From the NCBI GenBank assembly GCA_964592335.1, contig CAZQEU010000052.1, positions 1 through 12,274 on the forward strand: DNA of 12,274 bases, read 5' to 3'. The notes below the pieces were generated by a model, which saw nothing but the letters and a program-made list of their open reading frames with translations, was not told where the DNA came from and made no database searches. The DNA comes from CAZKUB01 sp964592335. GTDB taxonomy: Archaea; Thermoplasmatota; E2; DHVEG-1. The translations under genes and the position numbers were made by a program. Positions 1 to 9,200 of the stretch are shown one piece after another. Every line of letters begins with the position of its first letter. Positions within the stretch are counted from its first letter, which is position 1.

Positions 1-15
1 TAAAAAATGTATGGG

Positions 16-158
16 TTTTATATACTAGAACCCGAAATCTTTAATCCCCTTAAAAGGCTTGAAGAAAATATAGTCGGTTATTGAAAACAAAAAGTATTAA
101 AATGTATAAATAATAGAAGAAAAGGACGATAGGGTTTTATTTTTAGCTGGAGAGGACA
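16..158 (+). promoter_or_regulatory. promoter and leader of the first PAS-coil gene
   Basis: A TATA-like box TATAAATA lies at 105-112, about 47-54 bp before the ATG at 159, which would put a start site near 133-136 and leave a leader of about 25 nt. A second TATA-like stretch (TTTTATATAC) is at 16-25. A Shine-Dalgarno match GGAG lies at 149-152, six bases before the ATG, inside GGAGAGGA, and fixes that start. Positions 1-15 show nothing else I can name. The boxes are seen in the sequence; their use as promoters is inference in AT-rich DNA. Confidence 0.5.
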
Positions 159-1382
159 ATGATAAATAATAAAAACCAATATAAAAAAAGGAATTTTTCC
201 TCTAAGTATCAAGATGTAATTTTAACTATCGATCAAGATGAAAATATAATAAAAGTCAATGATGAATGTGAACGAATCTCAGGTTATAACGAAGATGAAA
301 TTTTAAATCAAAACTTTTTTGATAAAATAATTCCAGAAAGCTATAAACAACAATGGAAAAAAGTTATTGAAAAAGTACGTGAAAATAAGCTAATAGATGA
401 TTTTAGTCTTCCTCTATTAACAAGTGATGGCCATGAGATAATGATTTCATGGAGTAGCTTTCCTGTAAAAGATGTTGATGGTGTTGTAGAAGATATAGGT
501 TTAGTTGGTCATATAATCAATAATGAGCTGAAGGAGCCTGTGAGAGTTGAGTTTAATGAAGCAAAAGAAAATAATTCATTTGACCCTGATTATTTTGATG
601 AATTTGAAAGAGTTATAAAAGAATTAGAACAAAAAAATACAGAATTAGAAAAGAAAAACAAATCTCTTGAGAAAAAACTAAATAAACTTAAAAATAAAGA
701 GCATTTGGATGTTAAAACTGATGTTGTTGGAAAAAGTCTTTACAATTTCTCAAATATTTTTGGTAATAAAAAACAACGTGAAGAATTAAATGCTTTAATG
801 AATGATCTCGATGATAGGGAGAAACGTCTGAATAAAATTCAGAAAAAACTTGAAAAAGAAAAACTCAAAATTACCAAACAAAAAAATAATTTTATTCGCT
901 GGCGGGAAAAACTAGAGAATCTTGAAAGCGATATTGAGAGTAGACATAAATGGGTGATAAACAAGGAGAAGGCTCTTAAAAAATATTCACCAGAGTTAGA
1001 TAGGAATATTTCTAGGATCAACTCAGATGATGAAAAGTTTAATTCAGATATTTTTAATCAGATTAATGATTGTGCAGCGGTTATTCAGCGGGGTGTTTTT
1101 AAACAAATAAATTCATCTTTTGCAGATCTTTTAGGTTATAAAAATAGCGAGATTGTTGATAAAAGTATTTTTGATTTTATAGATCAAGAAGGCCTGCCTG
1201 GTGTTGAAGAATATTATTTTAACAGATTAAAAGGTGATGAAGTTTCTGATTTTGATACCTTGTTTTTGGCTAAAGATAATTCAAAAATTTCTGTTGAGGT
1301 TTCCTCTAAACCTGTTGTTTTTAATGGTGAAAAAGCAGAGATTGTTGTTTTTAAAAAAATAAGTTCTAAAAAAGATATTTAA
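159..1382 (+). CDS. PAS / coiled-coil / PAS protein (putative cytoplasmic sensor-scaffold)
   Basis: A 407-residue soluble protein with no signal peptide or membrane segment. PAS domain 1 spans about residues 18-121: VILTIDQDENIIKVND, then the SGYNEDEILNQ segment typical of PAS folds. Lysine/glutamate-rich coiled coil follows at about 145-180 and 205-282, the second part containing RWRE (W248). PAS domain 2 spans about 296-402 (ADLLGYKNSEIVDKS). PAS domains bind small ligands or cofactors or mediate dimerisation. There is no histidine kinase, GGDEF, receiver or DNA-binding domain, so any output must pass through the coil or a partner. I see no residue that identifies a cofactor. The start at 159 has a good Shine-Dalgarno sequence. 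The gene converges on the archaellin gene with a 54-bp gap holding a two-way terminator. The domain set matches the giant gene at 3280-11508, suggesting distant paralogy. PAS and coil assignment is firm; the cellular role is unknown. Confidence 0.85.
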   Translation: MINNKNQYKKRNFSSKYQDVILTIDQDENIIKVNDECERISGYNEDEILNQNFFDKIIPESYKQQWKKVIEKVRENKLIDDFSLPLLTSDGHEIMISWSSFPVKDVDGVVEDIGLVGHIINNELKEPVRVEFNEAKENNSFDPDYFDEFERVIKELEQKNTELEKKNKSLEKKLNKLKNKEHLDVKTDVVGKSLYNFSNIFGNKKQREELNALMNDLDDREKRLNKIQKKLEKEKLKITKQKNNFIRWREKLENLESDIESRHKWVINKEKALKKYSPELDRNISRINSDDEKFNSDIFNQINDCAAVIQRGVFKQINSSFADLLGYKNSEIVDKSIFDFIDQEGLPGVEEYYFNRLKGDEVSDFDTLFLAKDNSKISVEVSSKPVVFNGEKAEIVVFKKISSKKDI

Positions 1383-1385
1383 AAA

Positions 1386-1438
1386 AATAGGGTTGTAGGG
1401 GTCGCTTTTTCAACCCCTATTATTTTCTTGTTTTTTTT
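1386..1438. terminator. bidirectional terminator between convergent genes
   Basis: The arm AATAGGGTTG (1386-1395) pairs with CAACCCCTATT (1411-1421), leaving one extra C in the right arm and a 15-nt loop. On the plus strand the hairpin is followed by a T-rich run (1421-1438, ending in eight Ts). On the minus strand it is followed by a run of seven Ts (complement of 1381-1387). An alternative 7-bp pairing (1396-1402 with 1412-1418) is also possible. It can serve both the gene ending at 1382 and the one ending at 1437. In archaea the T-run alone may be enough for termination. Confidence 0.65.
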
Positions 1439-2333
1439 AGTCTAGTGAAACTATTCTCTTCGAGAATACCGCTGGTGCAGTTACATCATATCCTGCTTTG
1501 ATACCAATTTCAGGTGTTAGTGTTCCTGATATTGTTTGTCTTGCAGGTAGTCCACGGTTGCTGCCATCTACTATTATTGAACTAAGATTTACTATTAGTA
1601 TACATCTGTCTCCTGAGTTCATACCGTTAGTATTTGTTATTGATCCGTCTGGGTCATGTATTGATATTACTCCAAAGCTTGTGTTTGTTGTGTTTGCCAT
1701 TATTGTAAAGTTGCTTCCTGATTCTACAGGTGTGTCAAATACACTTTGGTTGTCTGTGTTTACTGATTGAACTAACTCAGTGTCTAGTGTTAATATTGTT
1801 AATTCATCATATAGTACTGATAGTGTACATAGACTTAAGTCAATATCTTTGCTTCCTGCACGTGGTCTTATTGTGAGTGCGAGGTATTCTACATATGTTT
1901 TATCAGTGTTTGTGTATCCTGTGACTGAGTCGACTGCTATACCTGCTGATACTTCACGTATGGTTTGAGTACCGACAGTTTTGGCTCTGGATTGTAATTC
2001 TTCTGCAGTATTGATTAAAACAGTAGCTGCTACTGCTGCAATGAGAATCATTGCAATGAAAATAATAAGGGTACCTATACCAACTAAAGCTTGATTATTT
2101 TCTTTTATTTTCTTTTCACTTGGTTTTTTATGTTTACGTCCTGGTTTTATTGCAACTATTGTGTTTATCCTTAGACACCCTAATCCTTGTTGAGAATCAA
2201 CTAAAATAAAACCATCTTTGTAGTCTACATCCTCAAGGGTGCCTGTAACGACACTTGCTCTCTTCTCTCCGGGCTCTTTTGTTACGATTTTACAGTATTT
2301 TCCCTTCAGCCTTTCCATATATTTTTTTTCCAT
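1437..2333 (-). CDS. archaellin (FlaB/ArlB-like) with an N-terminal Sm/SH3-like domain
   Basis: A 298-residue fusion. Residues 1-64 are soluble and look like a small beta-barrel of Sm or SH3 type: GKYCKIV, then VVTGTLEDVDYKDGFILVDS, then INTIVAIKPG, which follows the Sm order of a G-T-L-x-x-x-D strand and a late I-x-x-x-I-V-x-I strand. A basic linker (65-77) follows, then the archaellin class III signal segment GIGTLIIFIAMILIAAVAA (85-103). Prepilin peptidase cleavage would fall near Q81/A82, giving a 217-residue mature subunit. The rest matches archaellin to the end (ISIHDPDGSI at 224, GLPARQTISGTLTPE at 261). Five N-glycosylation sequons lie at N195, N208, N214, N217 and N249. No ATG, GTG or TTG occurs in frame between residue 6 and the signal segment, so the fusion is not a start-choice artefact. 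GGTGGTGA seven bases before the ATG supports the start. Archaellin identity is strong; the Sm-like call is moderate. Confidence 0.85.
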   Translation of the reverse strand: MEKKYMERLKGKYCKIVTKEPGEKRASVVTGTLEDVDYKDGFILVDSQQGLGCLRINTIVAIKPGRKHKKPSEKKIKENNQALVGIGTLIIFIAMILIAAVAATVLINTAEELQSRAKTVGTQTIREVSAGIAVDSVTGYTNTDKTYVEYLALTIRPRAGSKDIDLSLCTLSVLYDELTILTLDTELVQSVNTDNQSVFDTPVESGSNFTIMANTTNTSFGVISIHDPDGSITNTNGMNSGDRCILIVNLSSIIVDGSNRGLPARQTISGTLTPEIGIKAGYDVTAPAVFSKRIVSLD

Positions 2334-2404
2334 TCTTCATTCACCACCTTTCGTTCCATTCGATACATTGCCATGCCACTTACGAGCATGTCAATGATAT
2401 TCAT
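2306..2404 (-). CDS. possible 32-codon upstream ORF overlapping the archaellin start
   Basis: An ATG at 2404 opens a 32-residue frame (MNIIDMLVSGMAMYRMERKV at its start) that ends at TGA 2308-2306, 28 bases inside the archaellin gene and in another frame. It has five in-frame ATG codons. The ATG at 2404 lies about 26 bp downstream of the centre of the TTTAAATA box, where an archaeal transcript would be expected to begin, so it could be translated leaderless. No homologue is known to me and the frame may be chance. If it is translated, it would interfere with or couple to initiation at 2333. Confidence 0.25.
   Translation of the reverse strand: MNIIDMLVSGMAMYRMERKVVNEEWKKNIWKG
2341..2348 (-). 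promoter_or_regulatory. ribosome binding site of the Sm-like/archaellin gene
   Basis: On the minus strand this reads GGTGGTGA, a strong match to the archaeal anti-Shine-Dalgarno sequence, seven bases before the ATG at 2333. A competing out-of-frame ATG at 2340 directly abuts the motif with no spacing, so 2333 is the favoured start. This matters because it places the whole Sm-like domain inside the translated protein. Confidence 0.7.
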
Positions 2405-2426
2405 GTTATCTGTTCTCAATCCACAC

Positions 2427-2434
2427 TATTTAAA
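2427..2434 (-). promoter_or_regulatory. TATA box of the Sm-like/archaellin gene
   Basis: The minus strand reads TTTAAATA, preceded by the purine-rich GGGGAACC, where a TFB recognition element would lie. The predicted transcription start is around 2404, giving an unusually long leader of about 70 nt before the start at 2333. That leader holds ATG codons in all three frames. Seen: the box and its spacing. Inferred: promoter use. Confidence 0.45.
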
Positions 2435-2585
2435 GGTTCCCCGTTTAAATTCCAACAGGAGAAAAATGGCGAATTGTAAAAATATCAATAATGACATTTT
2501 GTCAAAAAACACTAAATTTTTTATTACCAAAAAACAGTTTTTCTTCTAACCAACAGTTATAATAGGTAATAATTGTATAATAAAG

Positions 2586-2637
2586 TTTATATATAATTCT
2601 CTTACTAGATATACTTAGTAATAAAAAAATAAGTGAT
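2586..2637 (+). promoter_or_regulatory. promoter and ribosome binding site of the second archaellin-like gene
   Basis: TTTATATATAA at 2586-2596 lies 47-57 bp before the ATG at 2643, predicting a start site near 2617 and a leader of about 25 nt. AAGTGAT, five bases before the ATG, gives a weak Shine-Dalgarno match (GTGAT). An in-frame TGA at 2634-2636 blocks any N-terminal extension of the protein. Confidence 0.5.
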
Positions 2638-2642
2638 TAAAA

Positions 2643-3269
2643 ATGAATAACTGGGGGAGCAACGGAATAACAAGTATGATAATACTGATTTCAGTAATGC
2701 TTATAGCAGTAGTAGCCGCAGGAGTAATAACAGGATCTACAACTGAAAGCTCGGTTGATACAACAGATATAGATGAATTAACCCAGGAAGTAATAGATGA
2801 AATATCAACTTATCTACAAATCAAAGATCAAAAAGGAAAATTCTATCAGATAAACGACGAATATAAAATAAAAAAAATAGCAATACTCATCTCACCTCTT
2901 GTTTCTCAAGATGTGGATATGACACAGTTGACAGTACAGATTGATAACGGAGAATTTGTTAGAATCCTAAGTTATGTAAAATCAGCAAAAATTGAGGATT
3001 ACTCTCTTTTCGAGCATCAAATCTGGGATGATGTTAACGGGACTAACTTTGCTTTGATCAGCATAATGGATATGGATAATTCTATATCAGATTATAATGT
3101 TATAAATGAAAATACTGATAATTGTTACCTGGTATTTGAACTGCCTGAACCTATGAGAATGCAAAAATATCAAAAGTTAAATGTTAAACTATTCCCATCC
3201 TCAGGTATCACTAAGACACTTACTCTAAAAGCACCAATGCCAATGAACAAAGTTATAACGTTTGAATAA
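2643..3269 (+). CDS. divergent archaellin-like / type IV pilin-like surface filament protein
   Basis: A 208-residue protein with one hydrophobic segment at about residues 8-30 (GITSMIILISVMLIAVVAAG), which aligns without gaps to the archaellin segment of the neighbour at 1437-2333. The C-terminal domain also aligns: FALISIMDMDNSI (136) with FGVISIHDPDGSI, and the closing VKLFPSSGITKTLTL stretch with GTLTPEIGIKAGYDV. It is therefore probably an archaellin paralogue, though clearly diverged. The leader before the hydrophobic segment is only 4-8 residues and has no lysine or arginine, unlike normal class III leaders, so processing by prepilin peptidase is doubtful. One sequon is visible (N132-G-T), against five in the neighbour. 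It could be a minor filament subunit, an adaptor like FlaF/FlaG, or a membrane-anchored protein. It is transcribed away from the first archaellin and converges on the giant gene with a 10-bp gap. Confidence 0.75.
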   Translation: MNNWGSNGITSMIILISVMLIAVVAAGVITGSTTESSVDTTDIDELTQEVIDEISTYLQIKDQKGKFYQINDEYKIKKIAILISPLVSQDVDMTQLTVQIDNGEFVRILSYVKSAKIEDYSLFEHQIWDDVNGTNFALISIMDMDNSISDYNVINENTDNCYLVFELPEPMRMQKYQKLNVKLFPSSGITKTLTLKAPMPMNKVITFE

Positions 3270-3273
3270 ATCC

Positions 3274-3281
3274 TTTTTTTT
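3274..3281 (+). terminator. oligo-T terminator of the second archaellin-like gene
   Basis: A run of eight Ts begins five bases after the stop codon and overlaps the stop codon of the convergent giant gene. Archaeal RNA polymerase can terminate at such T-runs without a hairpin, and no hairpin is seen. Confidence 0.5.
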
Positions 3282-6200
3282 ATTCCTCTGTCTCAGATTC
3301 AGAATCAAGTTTTTTTGTCTTAATTATATCTTGTTCTTGCACACCCAGTGTTTTATCTATCTCATCATAAATCTTTAGTTTCTCCTTCCATGTCTTACTT
3401 AGTATATCCTCGCTTAGATGTGTATCTTCAAGCTCTGCTCTACGTCTGCAAAGCTCATTTTCAACTGTCTGAAGACTTGTCCTGTTATCATCAAGCCTTG
3501 TATTGATATCTTCAAGCTCACCGGTTTTATCATTTATCTGTTTGCTAATACTATTTAACTCGTTTTGTTTTTCCTCAATAAGTTTTGAAAAATGTTTTAT
3601 CTGTTTTTCTTTTTCACTACCAAGGTTTTGAATATGTTCATCAAACGAGCTTTTATCCTGACTTACAAGTTTAAACTTTGTATAGACATCCTGAAACTTT
3701 GAATCAAGATTCTTCAAATCATTTTCTTTTCTTATAAGTTCTGATCTTAAATGCTCTGACTGACTTACATCATCAAGAACCATAATTGAACCATGTATCT
3801 CTCCATTGCTACTATGCATTGGAATCTTAGATACATTTGTAAGAGTAACATCACCTTGTTTGTTTTTAACGGAAATTGCGTTTATTCTAACTGGTTTTTT
3901 GTTTCTATCAAATTCTTTCATCTTCTCAGATATTCTTTCTTTTTTCATTATATCCAGCTTTGAGATATTCTCTCCTAAAAACCTATCTGAGCTGATACCT
4001 AGCATGTCCTCTGCTTTTTTATTCCAATTAAGGATATTGTTATCTTTGTCAAGTAAAACAACGGATGACGGAATCGAGTCCTTGAGTTGGTTGAACTGAA
4101 ATGTGATGTGTTCTTTTTGATTTTGCAGTTTATTTATTGTTTCTTTCTGCTGGCTCAAAACATTTCTTGTGTTCTCAAGATCATTTACACGGTTTTGAAG
4201 CTCTGTCTGAAGCTCTCGTAGTTGTTTTTCTTTTGTAATTAGTTTACTATTCCTACTAGTTAGATGCTCTTGGCTTTTTTCTAGTTCTGATTTTAGGCTC
4301 TGAACTGTTTGTATATGGTTTTCTATATCTTTTTCCTGTGCTTGGATTCTCTGTTCATGAGTATTTATTAGATCAGTGTTTTGCTCCAACTCGTTTTGAA
4401 GATTGTCAATTGCAATTGTTTTTGCATCAATGAGTTCTTTATGATCAGCAAGTTCTTGTGTCAACTCCTGTATATCTGTTTCTCTTTTCTGAAGCTTTTG
4501 AGATGTATCATCAAGTAGTCTTTGTTTTTCCTCTACTTCTACTTTAAACCAGTTAAGAGCAGATTTACCTGCTTTAAACTCCTCTCTAAGATCGTTTAAC
4601 TCTAACGTCTTTGCTTCTAACTCACCTTTGTTTTCATTAAGCTCTAAAGTTAGTTCTTCAATATTATTGTTAAGGTTTTTTATCTCAGATGTTTTTTGTT
4701 CCAACTGCTGAGAAAGAGCATTAAATTCATTGTTTCTCTGATTTAGCTCTTCAATTCTACGATCAAGTTTTATCTGAATCTGCACTGCTTCATCGTTTCT
4801 CTCATCAAATTTTTCTTTAAACTCACCTAGGCTGTTTTGTTTTTCAGCAAGCTCAGTCTGCAGATTGTTTATCTCAAGTGTTTTTTGCTCCAGCTCCCCT
4901 GTTTTTTCATTTAATAAATTGTTTAACTCTAAAACTTCTGTTTCTCTGTTTTCAAGAACTTCTTTGGTTTGACTAAGCTCTTCGGTGATAAAACCAATGT
5001 CTTTGTTTTTAATTTCAAGTATTTCTTGTTTTTCATCAAGGAGTGTTTGTATATTCTGAATTTGTTCTTCTTTGTCATTTAACTCTATTCTGTTGTTTTG
5101 TATCTCTAGTTCTAATCGACCGATATCTTCTTGTTTTTCTAAAAGACTTTCTTCTTTTTGCTTTAAAAGACTGTTTTTATCTGCAATCTCCTCACTTTGT
5201 TTTTCAAGCTTGAGATTTAACTCATCCATTTGTTTCTGTTTTTCTAAAAGATCCTGTTTTTTGACTTTTAATTCCTCGTTTGTAGCCTCAATTTCACGAT
5301 CTATTAAACTAAGTTTTCTATATGAATCCTCAAATCTAACACTTAGTGTGTTTATTTCCTCATCTTTTCTCTCCAGCTCTGCTTTAAGACCTGCGACGTT
5401 GCTTATATCATCGATTACCATTATTGAGCCCTGTATCTCACCTTTTGTATCAACAAGTGGCATATGCATAATCTCAGTGAGTTTTACATCACCGTTTTTA
5501 TCTGTTACTGCTACTGAGGAGGTTTTTACCTGTTTTTTACCAGATATTGCTTTTTCCCGAGCATTATTTAATCGTTCATCATTTAAAATATCTAGATCAT
5601 GTATCTTTGAACCACGTATCTTGCTTAAATCAAAACCTACTAGTTCTTCAGCGCGTTTGTTCATAGTGGTTATATTTCCTTGTTTATCTGAGATGATAAC
5701 TGAGGAGGGAATTGAGTTTTGAAGGTTTGATAGTTTCATAAAAAGACTATCTTTTTCAGTGTTAAGCTTTGATAGAAGAGTTGTTTTTTCATCAATTTCC
5801 TTTGTTTTTTGCTCAAGCTCTGTTTTAAGTAGTTCACCATGGTGTTTTGTCTCAAGTATCTGACCATGTTTTTCATTAAGCTGTGTTTTTAACCCCTCGA
5901 TAATACTGTTTCTTGTATTGAGTTCTTCATAAACATTTTCAAGATCCTGTGTTTTATGCTCAAGCTCTGTTTTTATTGTCCCTATTTCAAGGTTTTTATT
6001 GTTTAGTTCCTCCTGTAACTTTTGTGTTTCTGAGCGTAAACTAAGTAGTTCTTCTTCACTATTTCTCAGCTCAGTTTTTTGTATTTCAAACTTTTGTGTT
6101 TTTTCTTCAAGATCAGATCTTATCGTAGATATCTCATTGTTTAAATTATCAATTTCAAGGTTTTTATTGTCAAGTTCTTTATTTCTCCATTCAATGTCAC

Positions 6201-9200
6201 TTGTTCTATCCTCTAGTTGTTTCTGCAGATCTGTTACAAGAACGGTTTTTTGTTCAAGATCATCTCTTGTTTCTTTAATCTCATTACTTAATTTCGTTAG
6301 TTCTTCTTGTTTTAAATTGAGTTCATTGTTTCTCCACTTTAGATCATCAAGTCTTTCTTTTAGTTGTTCTTCAAGGTTTTCAACATCTTGTTTTTTTAAG
6401 CTCAGTTCTTTTTCAAGTCCTTCTGCAAAACTTGTTTTTTCAACCAGGTTTACATGTTTATTTGTAAGCTGTCCTTTAATCTCTGCGATTATCTTGTTTC
6501 GTGTTTCTAAATCCTCTGTCAGTGACTCTATTTCAATTGTGTTTTGCTCAATTTGATCCTGTAGCTCTGATATATTTTCTATTTTTCTACTAAGCTCTGT
6601 TTTTTTATCTTCAAGCTCGAAAGATACATTGTTTAACTCTTCCTGCTGACGATTTATAAGACTGTTTCTTGCCTCAATATGTTTTGTTTTTTGGGCAAGA
6701 GCATCTTCAAGTTTTTCAATTTCTTCTTCTCTATTATTTAGTTTTTCAACTAGTTCTGTAAACTCGTTTTGTTTAAGATCAAGTTGATTCCCAAGTTCAT
6801 TTACAAGATTGCTTTTTTCAACTATTTGCAGATGATTGTTTGTTAACTGGTTTTTTATCTCACCTATAATATTGTTTCTTGTATCTAGTTCTCCTCTGAG
6901 CTGCTCGATTTCATCTTCTTTTTCATGAAGACTATTGTTTCTCCACTCTAGATCATGTTTCCTGTCTTTTAGTTCCTCCTGAAGACCTGTGATAATATTT
7001 GTTTTTTCAAGAAATTCTTCTTTTCTATCTTCGATTTCTCTTTGTAATTGTTGAATCTCAAGTTCTTTTCTATCCAGCTCACCATTTTTTTGTTCTAAAT
7101 CATTTACTCTATCAGTAAGTTCTTTTTGAAGACGTTCTATTTCTTCTTCTTTGCTATTTAAAACATTAATATTTGTATCCAGCTCTTCCTGTTTTTTAGC
7201 AAGTTCAACCTGCAGTTTATTTGCTGATTCTACCTTGTCAAATATTAAATCCTGGTTCTGATTAACCTGGTTTTTAAGCTCATAAATAATTTTATTTCTT
7301 GTATCTAGTTCTTCTTTTAAAAAATCAAAATCTGATGTTTGATCCTCAAGTTTTTGCTTGAGCATATCAATATGGGTTACATGATCATTGATCTCTGTTT
7401 CTAAATCATTTATTTTATTTACTTTCTGATCCAATAGTTCTTTTGTGTTTTCAAGTTCATCTTTTGTTATTTCAAGTGATTGATTTAATGGATCATTTTT
7501 TTGTTTTTGTGTTTCCATATCTTCTTTAAGCTGAGTTATTAACCCTTCTTTGTTTTCCAACTCGGATAGACTATTTAGTAATAGATGCTTTGTATTTTGT
7601 ATTTCGAGTTCTTTTTTTGCTACGTTATCTTGCAGTTCTGCTGTTTCATTGTTTTTTTCTTCAAGTTGTGTTTTTATTTCATCTGTTATATTTCTTTTTT
7701 CATCAAGCTCTGATTTTATATTATTTATCTCATCTGTTTTTTCTTCTATCTCATTTTTAAGCAGTCGTAAATCCTCGTTTTTCATCTCAAGGTCAAGGTT
7801 TAGGCTTTGTATTTGTTGTTCTTTCTGCTCAATTTCAGTGTGCAGCTCCGTTATCTTTTGGTTTTTAGTATCTATCTCATTTTCAAATTTGCTTATACTT
7901 GACTTGTATTCATCTAATGCCTCTTGTTTGCTTTTAAGCTCATTGTTTCTAAATTCAAGATCCTCTAATCTATCTTGCAGTTGTTTTTCCAAATCCTGTA
8001 TTTCTTCTTGTTTTGAATTTATCAAATCTGTTTTTTCTTGCAAATCATTTTTGTTTTCTTCAAGTTCTTTTTCTAAGTTTTCTGTAAAACTAGTTTTTTG
8101 AAGTAGGTCTTCTTGATTTTTGTGTAACTGCTGAGTTATTTCATCGATGATTTTATTTCTCATGTCAAGATCTTGAGTTAATGATTCAAAATCATGTTTT
8201 TTATTTTCCAACTCATAAGTTAGGTCTTCTATCTGATCTTTTTGTTTGTTTAACTCCTCGGTTTTATCATGTAGCTCTGTCTGTATTTTTTCCAACTCAA
8301 ACTCTTTTGTGTTCAACTCTTTATTCCTGTATTCTAGATCTGTGAGTCTGTCACTTAGTTCTTTTTCAAGAGTGTCTAATTTATTGTTTTGTGAATCAAG
8401 TGTAACTTTTGTTTTTTCCAACTCTTCACTTGTTTTATTATAATCTTTTTTAACTCTATCTGCTACGTCAACTGTTTCAAGAAGCTGTGTATGGCTTATT
8501 TTGAGTTGCTGGCTCATATCCTCTATAAGGTTGTCTTTTTCATCAAGCTCAAGCATCTTTTCGTTCAGATCATCTCTTAGTTGTTCAGCTTCTATGTTTC
8601 TATCCTTCAACTCATCCTGTATTCTTTCTATATCACTTGTTATTTTGCTGATTTGGTCTTCTTGTTGTTTTAAAATATTTTCTCTGTCTTCTAAATCAGT
8701 TGTTTTTTCTTCCAACTCATTTTTTATTTCTTGCAGCTGCTTTGTTTTACTTTCTATTTCTTCTCCGCTTACCTGTAAAAGCTGGTTTTTATTATCAAGT
8801 TTTGATTCCAAATTATCTATTTTAAAAGTCTTTTCTTCTAACTCTGTTTCTAGTTTTGTTATTTTTTGAATGTTTTCATCAAGGTTCTGGATTTTTGTTT
8901 GCAGTTCTGTATTTAAATTATGCAACTGCTCTTCTTTTTCATTTATTGTCTCTTGTTTTTCCTCAAGCTGCTTTAAACTAGTGCTAAGTTCCTGTTTTAA
9001 ATTCTCTGAAACATTGGTTTTTTCCTCAAGTTCTTCTTTTATTTTTTCAAAATTATTTTGTAGTTGTTCAATTTCTTCGTTTTTACTGTCAATTTCATTG
9101 TTTCTCCATTGTATATCATCATTTCTTTGTTCAAGCTCGTTTTTCAAAGTTGTTATTTGCCCATCTTGTTTTTCAAGTAAATCATCTTTTAGCTCTATCT

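Larger units (their letters stand above)
2334..2642. promoter_or_regulatory. divergent intergenic promoter region between the two archaellin-like genes
   Basis: This 309-bp AT-rich gap separates two genes transcribed outward. It holds the leftward TATA box (2427-2434) and the rightward TATA-like stretch TTTATATATAA (2586-2596). It also holds a perfect inverted repeat TGACA-TTT-TGTCA (2492-2504), and an imperfect 20-bp palindrome (2602-2621; TTACTA and TAGTAA arms) at the expected rightward start site. Either could be a regulator binding site, but short palindromes are common in such AT-rich DNA. No RNA gene or convincing ORF is seen here. Confidence 0.5.

Noticed and set aside
1498..1968. Two plus-strand open frames opposite the Sm-like/archaellin gene
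   Set aside because: The minus-strand product has clear archaellin similarity over the same span. The plus-strand frames show no domain and no start signals.
2466..2549. A 27-codon plus-strand ORF with AGGAG four bases upstream, in the divergent intergenic region
   Set aside because: No promoter is suitably placed (the nearest TATA-like box is about 20 bp away) and the product is lysine/phenylalanine-rich with no recognisable feature. Probably chance.
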